DNA from: Curtobacterium flaccumfaciens
GTDB taxonomy: Bacteria > Actinomycetota > Actinomycetes > Actinomycetales > Microbacteriaceae
Assembly (NCBI GenBank): GCA_029689965.1
Contig: CP121450.1
Location: 3,596,001-3,660,000, forward strand
Direction of reading: 5' to 3'
DNA length: 64,000 nt
The translations under genes were made by a program, and so were the position numbers. The notes under the pieces are model-generated. The model saw only the letters and a program-made list of their open reading frames with translations, was not told the origin of the DNA and ran no database searches. This document shows positions 9,897 through 19,833 of the stretch, in pieces (position 1 is the stretch's first letter; the number at the start of each line of letters is the position of its first letter).

Positions 9897-10346
9897 TCAG
9901 ACCGCCGCACCCTCGAGCCGGTCGACCGCGATCGCGAGTTCCTCGAGCTCCGGGACCTCGCGCGCCTCGGCGAGCGCACCCTCGAGCGCAGCGGCGTGGA
10001 TCGGCGTGGCGGCATCGAGCAGCCGCTGCCCAGCGTGGGTCAGCTCGGTGTAGAGACCCCGGCGGTCGTCGGCGCAGAGCACGCGGGTGAGGAGCGCACG
10101 CTCCTCCAGCCGGTTCACCAGGCGGGTGGTCGCGCTCGGACTGAGCGCAGCGGCGCGGGCGAGCTGCTGCATGCGCATGTGGAAGCCGTCCTGGCGCCGC
10201 AGGGCGTCGAGCACGGTGAACTCGACCACCGAGAGGTCGACCTCGCGCAGGTCGCGCTCGAGCCGTGCCTCGATCAGGCCGTGCAGGGCCGCGAGCGTGC
10301 GCCAGCCGTGCGCGCGGACGGCGATCGACGTGTCGTCGACGGACAT
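9897..10346 (-). CDS. MarR family transcriptional regulator
   Basis: Intact 149-residue winged-helix protein. It has LAALHGLIEARLERDLREVD, then the MarR core LSVVEFTVLDALRRQDGFHM, RMQQLARAAALSPSATTRLV (recognition helix) and the wing RVLCADDRRGLYTELTHAG with the conserved DDRR. Start taken at ATG 10346; an upstream in-frame Met at 10460 would run through the operator region. Divergent from an efflux MFS gene. The repeats at 10381-10434 between them are probably its binding sites, giving the usual drug- or aromatic-acid-responsive arrangement. Confidence 0.9.
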   Translation of the reverse strand: MSVDDTSIAVRAHGWRTLAALHGLIEARLERDLREVDLSVVEFTVLDALRRQDGFHMRMQQLARAAALSPSATTRLVNRLEERALLTRVLCADDRRGLYTELTHAGQRLLDAATPIHAAALEGALAEAREVPELEELAIAVDRLEGAAV

Positions 10347-10380
10347 GGACTCTCCCAACTCGTGGTCACGGGCACAGATG

Positions 10381-10434
10381 GTTGCTTGCGCGGATACCCC
10401 GCGTGTGCAACTATCGATACCCCGCGTCTGCAAC
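10381..10434. promoter_or_regulatory. Candidate MarR operator region
   Basis: An inverted repeat pairs GTTGCTTGCGCGG (10381-10393) with CCGCGTGTGCAAC (10399-10411), 10 of 13 positions. The 19-base segment GATACCCCGCGTGTGCAAC is repeated at 10416-10434 with one change, a 23-base period (two helical turns). It lies between the divergent marR-type and MFS genes. Confidence 0.65.
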
Positions 10435-10480
10435 AACCAGCCTACGCGGCCCAGCTGCACCGCACAACGGAAGGACCTCC

Positions 10481-11678
10481 ATGCCCGCGGGACTCATCGC
10501 CCTCGCACTCGGCGGATTCGGCATCGGCCTGACCGAGTTCGTCATCACCGGGCTCCTGCCCGAGGTCGCCGCCGACTACGGCGTGACCGAGACGACCGCC
10601 AGCTGGCTCGTCACCGGGTACGCCCTCGCCGTCATCGTCGGAGCACTCGGCCTCACCGCCGCGACCACCCGACTCCCCGCAAGCCCGTGCTCATCGGGCT
10701 GCTCGTGCTCTTCGTCATCGGGAACACGCTCTCCGCCATCGCGCCCGTGTACGGGGTGATGATGCTCGGCCGTGTGATCGCCGCGCTGTGCCACGGTGCG
10801 TTCTTCGGCATCGGCTCCGTCGTCGCGGCGAACATGGTCGAGCGGTCGAAGCGCGCGTCGGCCGTCGCACTGATGTTCACCGGACTCACCGCGTCGAACG
10901 TCCTCGGCGTCCCGTTCGGCACGTTCCTCGGTCAGGCCCTCGGATGGCGGGCCACGTTCTGGACCATCGCCGGGATCGGCGTGGTCGCGCTCGTCGGCGT
11001 GGCCGTGCTCGTGCCGTCCGTGCGCACTGCGGACGCTCAGCCGCCGTCGCTCGTCCGCGAGCTCGGCGCCTTCCGCTCCGGCCAGGTCTGGCTCTCGCTC
11101 GGCATGACCGTGCTCGGCTACGGCGGGATGTTCGGGGCGTTCACGTACATCGCCTACACGCTGACCTCGGTGTCCGGGTTCCCGTCGAGCGCCGTGCCGT
11201 GGCTGCTCATCGTGTTCGGCGTCGGCCTCTTCGTCGGGAACTTCGTGGGCGGCAGGCTCGCCTCCAGGTCGATCGACGGCACTCTCCTCGTCGTGCTCGT
11301 CGCGCTCACCGCGGTCCTCGCGCTGTTCGCCGTCGTCGCGACCTCGCCCGTACTGACCGTGGTCGCGCTCGTGCTCATGGGGGCGTTCGGCTTCGCCACC
11401 GTGCCCGCCCTGCAGACCCGGGTGATGCAGTACGCGGACCACGCTCCGACGCTGGCGAGCGGGGCCAACATCGCTGCGTTCAACCTCGGCAACGCGCTCG
11501 GCGCCTGGATCGGCGGCCTGACGATCGCGGCAGGTCTCGGGTACACGTCGCCGATCTGGGCCGGTGCCGGATCACACTCGCCGCCGTGGTGCTCACGGTG
11601 GCCGCCGCTGGTGCCGCTCGGCACCGCGGGAACGCTCACCCGGTGGAGTCGCCCACGGGCGGCGTCGCGACGACCTGA
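10481..11678 (+). CDS. MFS transporter, DHA1 (AraJ-like) family
   Basis: About 400 residues and 12 predicted membrane helices. Helix 1 holds ALGGFGIGLTEFVITGLLP with the FxxTEF signature of the DHA1 arabinose-efflux-like group. Next come WLVTGYALAVIVGALGL, MMLGRVIAALCHGAFFGIGS, and SNVLGVPFGTFLGQALGWRA (motif C-like G/P pattern), and late helices include MGAFGFATVPALQTRVM and NIAAFNLGNALGAWIGGL. Two frame changes (near 10680 and 11570) are needed. The end is PTGGVATT at 11678. Start ATG 10481 follows GGAAGGAC. Divergent from a MarR regulator, so probably an inducible drug or metabolite exporter. Confidence 0.87.
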
Positions 11679-11832
11679 CCCGGATCTCATCATCCGGACC
11701 GCCGTTCGGTCAGCCCGGCCCGCATCGATCGAGCACCAACGGTCGGGTGCGCACGATGGACCCGACAGGGAGCACCCACTCGTGGTGCCCACTCGCAGTG
11801 CCCACTCGAGCCCGGCACACCGCCGGAACGAC

Positions 11833-11857
11833 AGAACCCCGCCGACGGCGGGGTTCT
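11833..11857 (-). terminator. Intrinsic terminator after tRNA-Ser
   Basis: AGAACCCCGCC and GGCGGGGTTCT form an 11-bp stem around GAC. It lies 9 bases beyond the 3' end of the minus-strand tRNA gene and also beyond the end of the plus-strand MFS gene, so it can serve both directions. Confidence 0.8.
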
Positions 11858-11865
11858 TGGCTGTG

Positions 11866-11955
11866 CGGAGACGGAGGGATTTGAACCCTCGGTCCCCTCA
11901 AAGGGGACTCCACCTTAGCAGGGTGGTGCACTCGGCCGGACTATGCGACGTCTCC
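11866..11955 (-). tRNA. tRNA-Ser (anticodon GCT)
   Basis: On the minus strand the acceptor GGAGACG (11955 downwards) pairs with CGTCTCC, the T-arm reads GGGTTCAAATCCC, and the anticodon arm CCACCCTGCTAAGGTGG places GCT in the loop (codons AGC/AGU). The long variable arm GTCCCCTTTGAGGGGAC marks a type II serine tRNA. Discriminator base G; CCA is not encoded. Confidence 0.95.
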
Positions 11956-12314
11956 AAGCACTCTCGCGAGCACTCCCACCACCATACAGGAGGTCGAGCG
12001 CCGTCTCGACCTCGGTCACCCGCCAACACCGAAGCCAGTCCCCGAAGTGGGGACATCGGGGGTTGTCCGCGCGTACCCCGGTCAATAGCATCATCGGGAC
12101 GTGGCCATCACATTCCGGGGCCCCACCCCGTAGCCGCGACACAGCACCGACGTCGCTCCCCGGAGCCGAGCCCGATGCGCCCGATCGTGCGGCGCTCGGC
12201 CGGGGAGTGGCCCGCGCGGGCACGCGGGGCAAGACTCGCGGTGAGCGACACGTCTCGGGCTGCGCAGTGCGAGAACCGTCGCCTCGCGCGAGACTCGGGC
12301 TCCCCCGATCCTGA
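11956..12314. other. 359-bp intergenic stretch upstream of tRNA-Ser
   Basis: Nothing coding is recognisable. The first bases must contain the tRNA promoter on the minus strand: CTGTATGGTGG near 11995 offers a TATGGT -10-like hexamer. Composition in the middle (CCCCGAAGTGGGGACATCGG, CAATAGCATCAT) is less GC-rich than the neighbouring genes. No long repeat was seen. Confidence 0.4.
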
Positions 12315-13636
12315 TCAGGAGCCAAAGGCCTTGGAGCACGTCTGCTCGTCGGCAGACTGCCCCTGCAGACCGTCGATCGTTTCGGACGGTGCCGTCGCGG
12401 TCGGCGTGCTCGCGGCTTCCGATGTGCTCGCGGTCGGTGTACTCGCGGACGACGTCGACGAACCCGATCCAGCACCCTGCGTGGCCGACGAACCCGATCC
12501 AGCACCCTGCGTGGCCGACGGAGCACTCTCCGACCCGATCCCGGTGCTGTCGGCCCCGAGGGAGAACGACTGGTCGGCCTTGATCTTGGCGAACAGCTGC
12601 GTGGCCAGCTCCGTCGACGGCTGTACCTTGCCCGAGTAGACCCCGGTTCCGCCGGTGGTGCCCGGGTACTGCACGAAGTTGACCTGCGCGAGCGGGAGGT
12701 CCTGCAGCGCCCGGCCCATCTGCACCATCGTCCCGATGTCGTTGAGGCTCTGCGACAACTGCATGTTCGAGGCGGCGGCCCGGGCAAGCTTGTAGAGCGT
12801 CGCCGGCGAGGTCAGCGTGTCGTTCGACTTCACGGTGCGCAGGAGCGAGGACAGGAACACCTGCTGGCTCGAGATCCGTCCGAGGTCGGACCCGTCACCG
12901 ACCCCGTGCCGGGAGCGGAGGAAGGCGAGCGCCTGGTCCCCCTGCAGCGTCGACGTGCCCTGCGGCAGGTCGAGCCCCGTGTACCGGTCGTGGATCGGCT
13001 GCGCGACGCAGACGGGCACGCCGCCGATCGCGTTCGACATCTCGATGACGCCCTTGAACGACACCGCCGCCGAGTACTGCACGTCGAGCCCGGTCAGGCC
13101 CTGGACGGTCTGGACGACACAGTTCAGGCCGCCCTCGCCCCACGCGCTGTTGATCGGCTGCGCCGCCATCGCCGGCGTCGTGCCCGACCCGTCCGGCTTC
13201 TGGCAGCCGGGGATCGGCGTGATGAGGTCGCGCGGGATGCTCACCGCCGTGGCGTTCGTGTGGTCGGCGGAGACGTGGAGCAGGATGTTGACGTCGTTCA
13301 GGGTGGCGTCGCGTTCGCCGTACGCCGTCCCTTGCTCGGGTCGTTGTCCGTCCCGACGACGAGCATGTTGAAGCCGCCCTTGTACGCGCTGAGCGCCGTG
13401 GAGCCCGTGGCCTTCGGGGCCGACTGCCCCTGGATCTGCACGCCGTCACCCAGATCGTCCGTCACCTGCTTGGCGGCGATGGCGGCGACCGAGGCCGAGC
13501 TGACGAGGGCGACCGCGGCGACGCCGGACAGCACCTTCACCACGGTGCCGGCGGGGTGGCGCCGACGGAGACGTCCGTGCCGTGCGATCCCGTTCGCTCG
13601 GTTGAGACGGTGGGATCGGTCGCGGACGTCGTTCAC
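12315..13636 (-). CDS. LytR-CpsA-Psr (LCP) family cell-wall glycopolymer ligase
   Basis: About 440 residues. A single N-terminal membrane helix (VVKVLSGVAAVALVSSASVA, after the Arg-rich RHGRLRRRHPAG) anchors an extracellular LCP domain: FNMLVVGTDNDPSKG, then ATAVSIPRDLITPIPGC (catalytic Arg-Asp), VCVAQPIHDRYTGLDLPQGT, DQALAFLRSRHGVGDGSDLG with the substrate-binding RxRH, and RISSQQVFLSSLL. Enzymes of this family move polymers from lipid carriers to peptidoglycan. The tail is low-complexity Ser/Thr/Ala with a duplicated SATQGAGSGS. One frame change lies near 13320. GTG 13636 is chosen because ACAGGAG lies just upstream; the alternative in-frame ATG at 13771 has no such signal. Confidence 0.9.
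12457..12516. repeat. 30-bp direct repeat, two copies, in the LCP gene tail
   Basis: GACGAACCCGATCCAGCACC plus CTGCGTGGCC occurs at 12457-12486 and again at 12487-12516. In the minus-strand protein it encodes the repeated SATQGAGSGS linker, so its copy number can change without breaking the frame. Confidence 0.8.
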
Positions 13637-13829
13637 GGGCACTCCTGTCGTGTGCGGGCACGGTGCGTGCCCGACGACCGGTCGGGAACGCGGGAAGCGC
13701 CCTCCCTGGCGGGCGCTCGGCCGTCCCACGAGGACCGGTCGGTTCCGGCGCGCAGGAGGCAACCGGACCACCTTGCCACGACGGCGCCTGGCGATTCAGT
13801 GCGAGCGCCCCCGAATCCGCGGAGAGTCC

Positions 13830-14503
13830 TCACACGGCCACGCGGAAGCGTTCGGGCAGCGCGATCAGCGCGTCGGCCAGCTCGACCAGTGCCACGGCGC
13901 ACTCGTCGAGCGCTTCCCGCTTGGCGGCGATGGTCGCGCGTTCGGCGATCTTGCGCCGCTCCCGCCGCGCCACGACGGCGTCGATCCCGTTCGCGAGCGC
14001 CACGTCGTCGGTGAAGAACGCGTCGAGGACCGCACGCTGCGACAGGAGCCAGTCGGCACTCGCGGTCGCACCACGCCTGCCGAGCCACCAGGAGCCGACC
14101 TCGACGAACACCCCGCCCTCGGTGGCGCACTCACGGAGCCACGCCGGGTCGAATCGATCGGAGCCCGCCACCGCGCCGGCCGACGGCTCCCGGAGCATCG
14201 TCCGCGCGATCCGGATCCGCTCGACCATGTGCTCGACCGTCCAGTGCGCGACGACGACACCCACGTAACGCTGCACCGTGACCAGACGCAGCGCCTCGAG
14301 CGGCACGAGGGCCTCGCGCACCGGGTCCGTGATACCCGCATGTCCTCGGCGATGGCGTCGAGTCGGATACGCTGCCCGCGCCGGTAGACGCCGCGGAGGA
14401 CGTTGTCCAGCAGCCGCGCGAAGACGGCGTCCCGCAAGAGGCTGCGTCGGATGCCGTGCGGGTCGTCGTCATCGCGCCCCGCACGGTTCAGCGGTCGCTC
14501 CAT
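13830..14503 (-). CDS. GntR family transcriptional regulator
   Basis: About 225 residues. The winged helix reads LLDNVLRGVYRRGQRIRLDA, IAEDMRVSRTPVREALVPLE and ALRLVTVQRYVGVVVA, the GntR HTH with its diagnostic SRTPVREAL. The C-terminal part is all-helical (VEHMVERIRIARTML, VVARRERRKIAERATI, DECAVALVELADALIAL) and resembles a FadR-type effector domain. One frame change is needed near 14338, within the recognition helix. Start taken at ATG 14503, with 14533 as the alternative. It lies upstream of the sugar-porter MFS gene on the same strand, which it may regulate. Confidence 0.82.
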
Positions 14504-14652
14504 GGCGTCAGGATCATGCACCGCCCGAGCCACCGCGTTCGGATGAGGACGGACCGTGGACCGTGTGGGCGGCTGTCGCCCTGTGGAGGAGTGCCATGCG
14601 AGGACCTTGACAGGCGACGGAACGCCCCGCTAAACACTTCGTATACGGAATA

Positions 14653-16223
14653 CTATTCCCGCGCGCGATCCGCTTCCCCGGTCAGGACCGACAGCGGCTG
14701 GGTGACGTCCTCGAGCCCCTTGCGTGCGGCGTCCACCCCGAAGACGAGCGCCACGACACCACCGCCGATCATCACCGCCGAGCCGAGCAGGTACCCCCAG
14801 AACAGCGGTTCCCGGGACGAGCCGTCGCCGATGAACGCCCCGTAGATCGCCGGCGCGACCGCACCGAAGATCTGCGCGAGGGCGAAGAAGTACGAGATCG
14901 CCTGCGACCGCAGTTCGAGCGGGAAGATCTCACTGACGGTGAGGTACGCGCTGGACGCCCGGCCGAGGCGAAGAAGAAGGACACGCACCAGAACACGACC
15001 TGCACGCCCGCACTGATCGCATCGGCACGGAACAGGAACGCGGACGTCGCGAGCACGAGCCCGGAGACCAGGTACGTGGAGAAGATCATCTGCCGACGAC
15101 CCCACGTGTCGAAGAGCCGCCCGAGGATGAGCGGGCCGAGCAGGTTGCCGATCGCGAACGGGAAGAAGTAGATCGACGTCTGCGCGGTCTTCAGGCCGAA
15201 GAAGTTCGTGAGCACGAGCGCGTAGGTGAAGAAGATCGCGTTGTACAGGAACGCCTGCGTGATCATCATCGTCGCGCCGACGAGCGTCCGGCTCGGGTAC
15301 TGCCGGAAGAGCACCCGCACGATCGTCAGGAAGCCGACGCGGTCGAGCGGCGTCACCGTCATGGCCTTGGAGTCGTCGACGTCCGGCAGGCGCGAGCCGG
15401 TCGACCGCTCCACGGACTCCTCGATCGAGGAGACCGTGGCCTCGGCCTCCTCCTCGCGCCCGTGCGTCATGAGCCAGCGCGGACTCTCGGGGATGTGCCG
15501 TCGCAGGAAGATGATCACGATGCCGAGCACCGGGCCGAGGAAGAACCCGATGCGCCAACCGATGCTCTCGGCGAAGTACGCGGTGTCGAGGAGGTAGATG
15601 TTCGCGAAGGCGCCGAGTGCCGCGCCGCCCCAGTAGGTGCCGTTGATCGCGATGTCGACGTGCCCGCGGTACTTCGACGGGATGAGCTCGTCGATGGCCG
15701 AGTTGATCGCCGCGTACTCGCCGCCGATGCCGAGTCCGGCGATGAACCGGAAGGCGGCCAGGAACCAGAAGTCCTGCGCGAGCCCGGCGATGCCGGAGCC
15801 GATGAGGTAGATGGCCAGCGTGAGGATGAACAGCTTGCGCCGTCCCAGCCGGTCGGACATCCGCCCGAACACCAGTGCACCGATGACCTGCCCGAACAGG
15901 TAGATCGTCCCCAGCCAGGTCACCTGCTGCGTGGACAGGTGCAGGTCCGCCTGGAACCCGGCGTTGGAGACGATCTGGATCTCGAGACCGTCCAGGATCC
16001 AGGAGACCCCGAGGCCCACCACCACGCTCCAGTGGAACCGCGTCCACGGCAGTCGGTCCATCCTGGCGGGCACCAGGCTCTTGATCGCCCCGTTCGTCGC
16101 ACTGCTCACGAAGGGCGAACCTACGCCGGGAACTCCGGGATGGTTCACGGCCGGAACGAGCGATCCGGGCGCGGAGCCGGATCCCCCTATCGAATCCGGC
16201 TCCGACGCCGGAACCTCAATCAT
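14653..16223 (-). CDS. MFS transporter, sugar-porter/metabolite:H+ symporter type
   Basis: About 524 residues and 12 helices. Motifs: VVVGLGVSWILDGLEIQIVS (helix 1 with the conserved Asp), FGRMSDRLGRRKLFI (MFS motif A), FRFIAGLGIGGEYAAINSAI, IPSKYRGHVDIAING, LRRHIPESPRWLMTHGREEE (the PESPRW signature of sugar porters) and IFPLELRSQAISYFF. A frame change near 14965 separates FFFASAG from RASSAYLTVSEIF. ATG 16223 gives a non-conserved 54-residue leader; MDRLPWTRFHWSVVV at about residue 55 is an alternative start. Substrate unknown. Divergent from the AAA ATPase gene. Confidence 0.85.
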
Positions 16224-16314
16224 CGCAATCGCTATGAAAACTCACAAGCGGACGGGAGGCACGTGGCGGACCCCGCCCCGTTCCTCCCGTCCGCAACGGC
16301 GTAACGTCGGAAGG

Positions 16315-17698
16315 GTGACCCGACCCACCATCAGAACGGTCGGCGAGCTCCGCGCCTCTGGTCACGTCCAGAAGTCGGTCCGCGCCGAGATCCGCGACAA
16401 CCTGCTCGGCGCCCTCCGCGCCGGGCGCGACCCCTGGCCCGGCCTCCACGGCTTCGAGACCACCGTCATCCCCAGCTCGAACGCGCCCTCATCGCCGGCC
16501 ACGACGTCGTCCTGCTCGGCGAACGGGGGCAGGGCAAGACCCGTCTGCTCCGCACCCTGCAGGGCCTGCTGGACGAGTGGACCCCGGTGATCGCCGGGTC
16601 GGAGCTCGGCGAGCACCCGTACGACCCGATCACGACCGCGAGCCGGCGGCGGGCCGATGACCTCGGTGACGCGATGCCGATCGAGTGGCGGCACCGGGAC
16701 GACCGCTACGTCGAGAAGCTCGCGACGCCCGACACGAGCGTCGCGGACCTCATCGGCGACGTCGACCCGATGAAGGTCGCGGAGGGCCGCAGCCTCGGCG
16801 ACCCGGAGACCATCCACTTCGGGCTCGTCCCGCGTGGACACCGCGGCATCGTTGCGATCAACGAGCTCCCCGACCTCGCCGAGCGCATCCAGGTCGCGAT
16901 GCTCAACGTGATGGAGGAGCGCGACGTCCAGATCCGTGGGTACGTCCTGCGGCTGCCGCTCGACGTGCTGGTGGTCGCCAGCGCGAACCCCGAGGACTAC
17001 ACGAACCGCGGACGGATCATCACCCCGCTCAAGGACCGCTTCGGCGCCGAGATCCGCACCCACTACCCGATCGAGCTCGAGGACGAGATCGCCGTGATCC
17101 GTCAGGAGGCGCAGCTCACCGCCGACGTGCCGGACGCGCTCATCGAGATCCTCGCCCGGTTCACGCGTGCACTGCGCGGGTCGAGCGCGGTCGACCAGCG
17201 CAGCGGCGTCAGCGCCCGCTTCGCGATCGCCGGCGCCGAGACGATCTCGGCCGCCGCGGTGCACCGCGCGGCTCGGCAGGGCGAGGAGCACGCGGTCGCG
17301 CGCCCGATCGACCTCGAGACGGCGGTCGACGTCCTCGGCGGCAAGATCGAGTTCGAGAACGGCGAGGAGGACCGCGCCGACGAAGTGCTCGAGCACCTGC
17401 TCCGCACGGCCACGGCCGAGACGGTGCGCTCGCGGCTCCGCGGGCTCGACTTCGCCGCTCTCGTCGAGGCGCTCGACGGCGGCACGATGGTGACCACCGG
17501 CGAACAGGTCAGCGCGCGCACCTTCCTCGAGGGGCTGCCGTCGATCGGCGAGTCCGACCTCTACGACCAGGTGTGCGACCGGCTCGGGCGTCGAACGACG
17601 GCGAGCGCGCTGGCGCGATCGAGCTCGCGCTCGAAGGGCTCTACCTGGCGCGCCGGATCAGCAAGGAGTCCGGCGGGGGCGAAGCCGTCTATGGCTAG
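16315..17698 (+). CDS. AAA+ ATPase, magnesium-chelatase-subunit-I/MoxR-like
   Basis: About 461 residues. Walker A is VVLLGERGQGKTRLLRTLQG near residue 70 (GxxGQGKT). The Walker B/sensor region holds HRGIVAINELPDLAERIQVA and DVLVVASANPEDYTNRGRII, and the Arg-finger/lid region holds LKDRFGAEIRTHYPIELEDE and VDQRSGVSARFAIAGAETI. These match the BchI/ChlI-like ATPases found next to VWA proteins. Frame changes occur near 16480 and 17590. The GTG start at 16315 directly follows GGAAGG and is preceded by TAACGT. Its last codons overlap the start of the VWA gene by 8 bases, so the two products are probably made together and act as a complex. Confidence 0.87.
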
Positions 17699-19702
17699 GC
17701 AGAACCGCCGGCTGGCGCGCGACGCCCGCTACGGAAAGTACGAAGACGGACCGGACCCGCTCGCTCCCCGGTCGACCTGGCCGAGGCGCTCGACACCATC
17801 GGCGAGGACGTCATGGGCGGCACGTCGCCCGAGCGCGCCATCCGCGAGTACCTCCGACGTGGCGGCCGCGACCAGCGTGGGCTGGACGACCTCGCCCGCC
17901 GGGTCGCCGAGCGCCGTCGGGAGCTCACGGCGAAGAACAACCTCGACGGCACGCTGCAGCAGGTCAAGCAGTTGCTCGACGAGGCCGTGCTCGCCGAACG
18001 CGGTCAGCTTGCCCGGGACACGGACATGGACGACGGCGACCGTGCCCTCGCCGAGATGCAGCTCGACAGCCTCTCCCCGTCGCCGGCCTCCGCCGTGCAG
18101 GAGCTCAGCGGCTACGAGTGGAAGAGCCCCACCGCCCGGCAGAAGTACGAGGAGATCAAGGACCTGCTCGGCCGCGAGGTGCTCGACCAACGGTTCGCCG
18201 GCATGAAGCAGGCGCTCGAGGGAGCCACCGACCAGGACCGCGAGGACGTCGCCGCGATGATGCGCGACCTCAACGCCCTGCTCGAGGCCCATGCCCGCGG
18301 CGAGGACACCCCCGAGCAGTTCGACGCGTTCATGGCGGAGCACGGGCAGTACTTCCCGTCGAACCCGCAGAACGTCGAGGAGCTGCTCGACGACCTCGCC
18401 GCACGGGCCGCTGCCGCTCAGCGGATGCGGAACTCGATGACCCAGGAGCAGCGGGACGAGCTCGACGCCCTGGCCCAGCAGGCCTTCGGCTCCCCGGACC
18501 TGATGGGCCAGCTCGCCCAGCTCGACGGCAACCTGCGGTCGCTCCGGCCCGGCGAGGACTGGGGCGGTTCCGAACGGATGGAGGGCGACCAGGGGCTCGG
18601 CCTGGGCGACGGCACGGGCGTCTTCCAGGACATCGCCGACCTCGACGCCCTGGCGGACCAGATCGCGCAGTCCGGACCGGGCTCCGACCTCGACGACCTC
18701 GACCTGGACGCGCTCGCCCGGCAGCTCGGCGACGAGGCAGCGGTCGACGCGAGGACGCTGCAGCAGCTCGAGAAGGCCCTCCGGAACTCGGGAGCTGTTC
18801 GTCGCGGAGCGGACGGGGCGCTCCGGCTCACCCCGAAGGCGATGCGGCAGCTCGGCAAGAGCCTGCTCAAGGACGTCGCCGAGCGGATGTCCGGCCGGCA
18901 GGGTGCGCGCGACCTGCGCCGCTCCGGTGCCGCCGGCGAGCCGTCCGGGGCCACCCGGCCCTGGGTGTACGGGGACACCGAGCCGTGGGACGTGACACGG
19001 TCGATCACGAACGCGCTCACCCGCACGGCGGCGTCCGGTCGGGTGGGGCCCGGCGTCCGGCTCGAGATCGACGACGTCGAGGTGCAGGAGACCGAGGCAC
19101 GGACCCAGGCCTGCGTGGCGCTGCTCGTCGACACCTCGTTCTCGATGGCGATGGAAGACCGCTGGGTGCCCATGAAACGCACCGCCCTCGCCCTGCACAC
19201 CCTGGTGTCCACCCGGTTCCGCGGCGACGACCTGCAGCTCATCGCCTTCGGGCGGGAGGCCGAGGTGATGGACATCGAGCAGCTCGTCGGCCTCGACGCC
19301 ATGTGGGACAAGGGCACGAACCTGCACCACGCCCTGCTCCTCGCGAACCGGCACTTCCGCAAGCACCCCACCGCGCAGCCCGTGCTGCTCATCGTCACCG
19401 ACGGTGAACCGACGTCGCACCTCGAACCCAACGGGCAGGTGTGGTTCGGCTACCCGCCCGATCCGATCACCATCGCGCTCTCCGTGCGGGAGCTCGAGAA
19501 CGCCGGTCGTCTGGGCGCGCAGACGACGTTCTTCCGGCTCGGCGACGACCCCGGGTTGGCTCGGTTCGTGGACGCCATGGCGAAGCGGGTCGACGGCGCC
19601 GTCGTGGCACCCGAGAACGACGACCTGGGCGTGGCGGTCGTCGGTTCGTACCTCGGCTCGCGCCGCGGCGGTGCCCTGTTCCGCGACGACTGGTCCCTCT
19701 GA
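17691..19702 (+). CDS. VWA domain protein paired with the AAA ATPase
   Basis: About 671 residues. The N-terminal two thirds are charged and helical (ERAIREYLRRGGRDQRGLDD, LQQVKQLLDEAVLAERGQLA, LARQLGDEAAVDARTLQQLE). The C-terminal third is a von Willebrand A domain with a complete MIDAS: VALLVDTSFSMAM (DxSxS near residue 480), MWDKGTNLHHALLLA (Thr) and PVLLIVTDGEPTSHL (Asp). There is a frame change near 17770, after SMARQNRRLARDARYGKYED. ATG 17691 is preferred because it lies inside the end of the ATPase gene (ATGGCTAG). By analogy with chelatase and MoxR/VWA complexes it should bind a target protein in a metal-dependent way. The target is unknown. Confidence 0.87.
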
Positions 19703-19771
19703 CGCGCCGGCTCTCCCGCTCTGAGGGAGCGGCGCACCGGATCTCGGGGGCAGCGGACCGGATCTCGGCCA

Positions 19772-19825
19772 TGTCGCGGACTGGAGGCGCGGGGCGGGCC
19801 CGCACCGCGCCTCCAGTCCGCGACA
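19772..19825. repeat. REP-A element with perfect 21-bp arms (bidirectional terminator)
   Basis: Arms TGTCGCGGACTGGAGGCGCG+G (19772-19792) and its exact reverse complement (19805-19825) flank a 12-base loop. It lies between the convergent VWA gene (ends 19702) and SCO1664-type gene (ends 19834). The two copies of ACCGGATCTCGG at about 19738 and 19758 just before it are a further small direct repeat. Confidence 0.8.
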
Positions 19826-19833
19826 GGGTGGCG

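Noticed and set aside
11956..12314. Open frames between tRNA-Ser and the LCP gene
   Set aside because: Compositionally plain Arg/Pro-rich shadows with no start signal or recognisable domain.
10087..12639. 850-codon plus-strand open frame running from the MarR gene through the MFS gene and tRNA into the LCP gene
   Set aside because: It only borrows the true MFS frame in the middle; elsewhere it is a GC-rich shadow, and it crosses the tRNA gene and its terminator.
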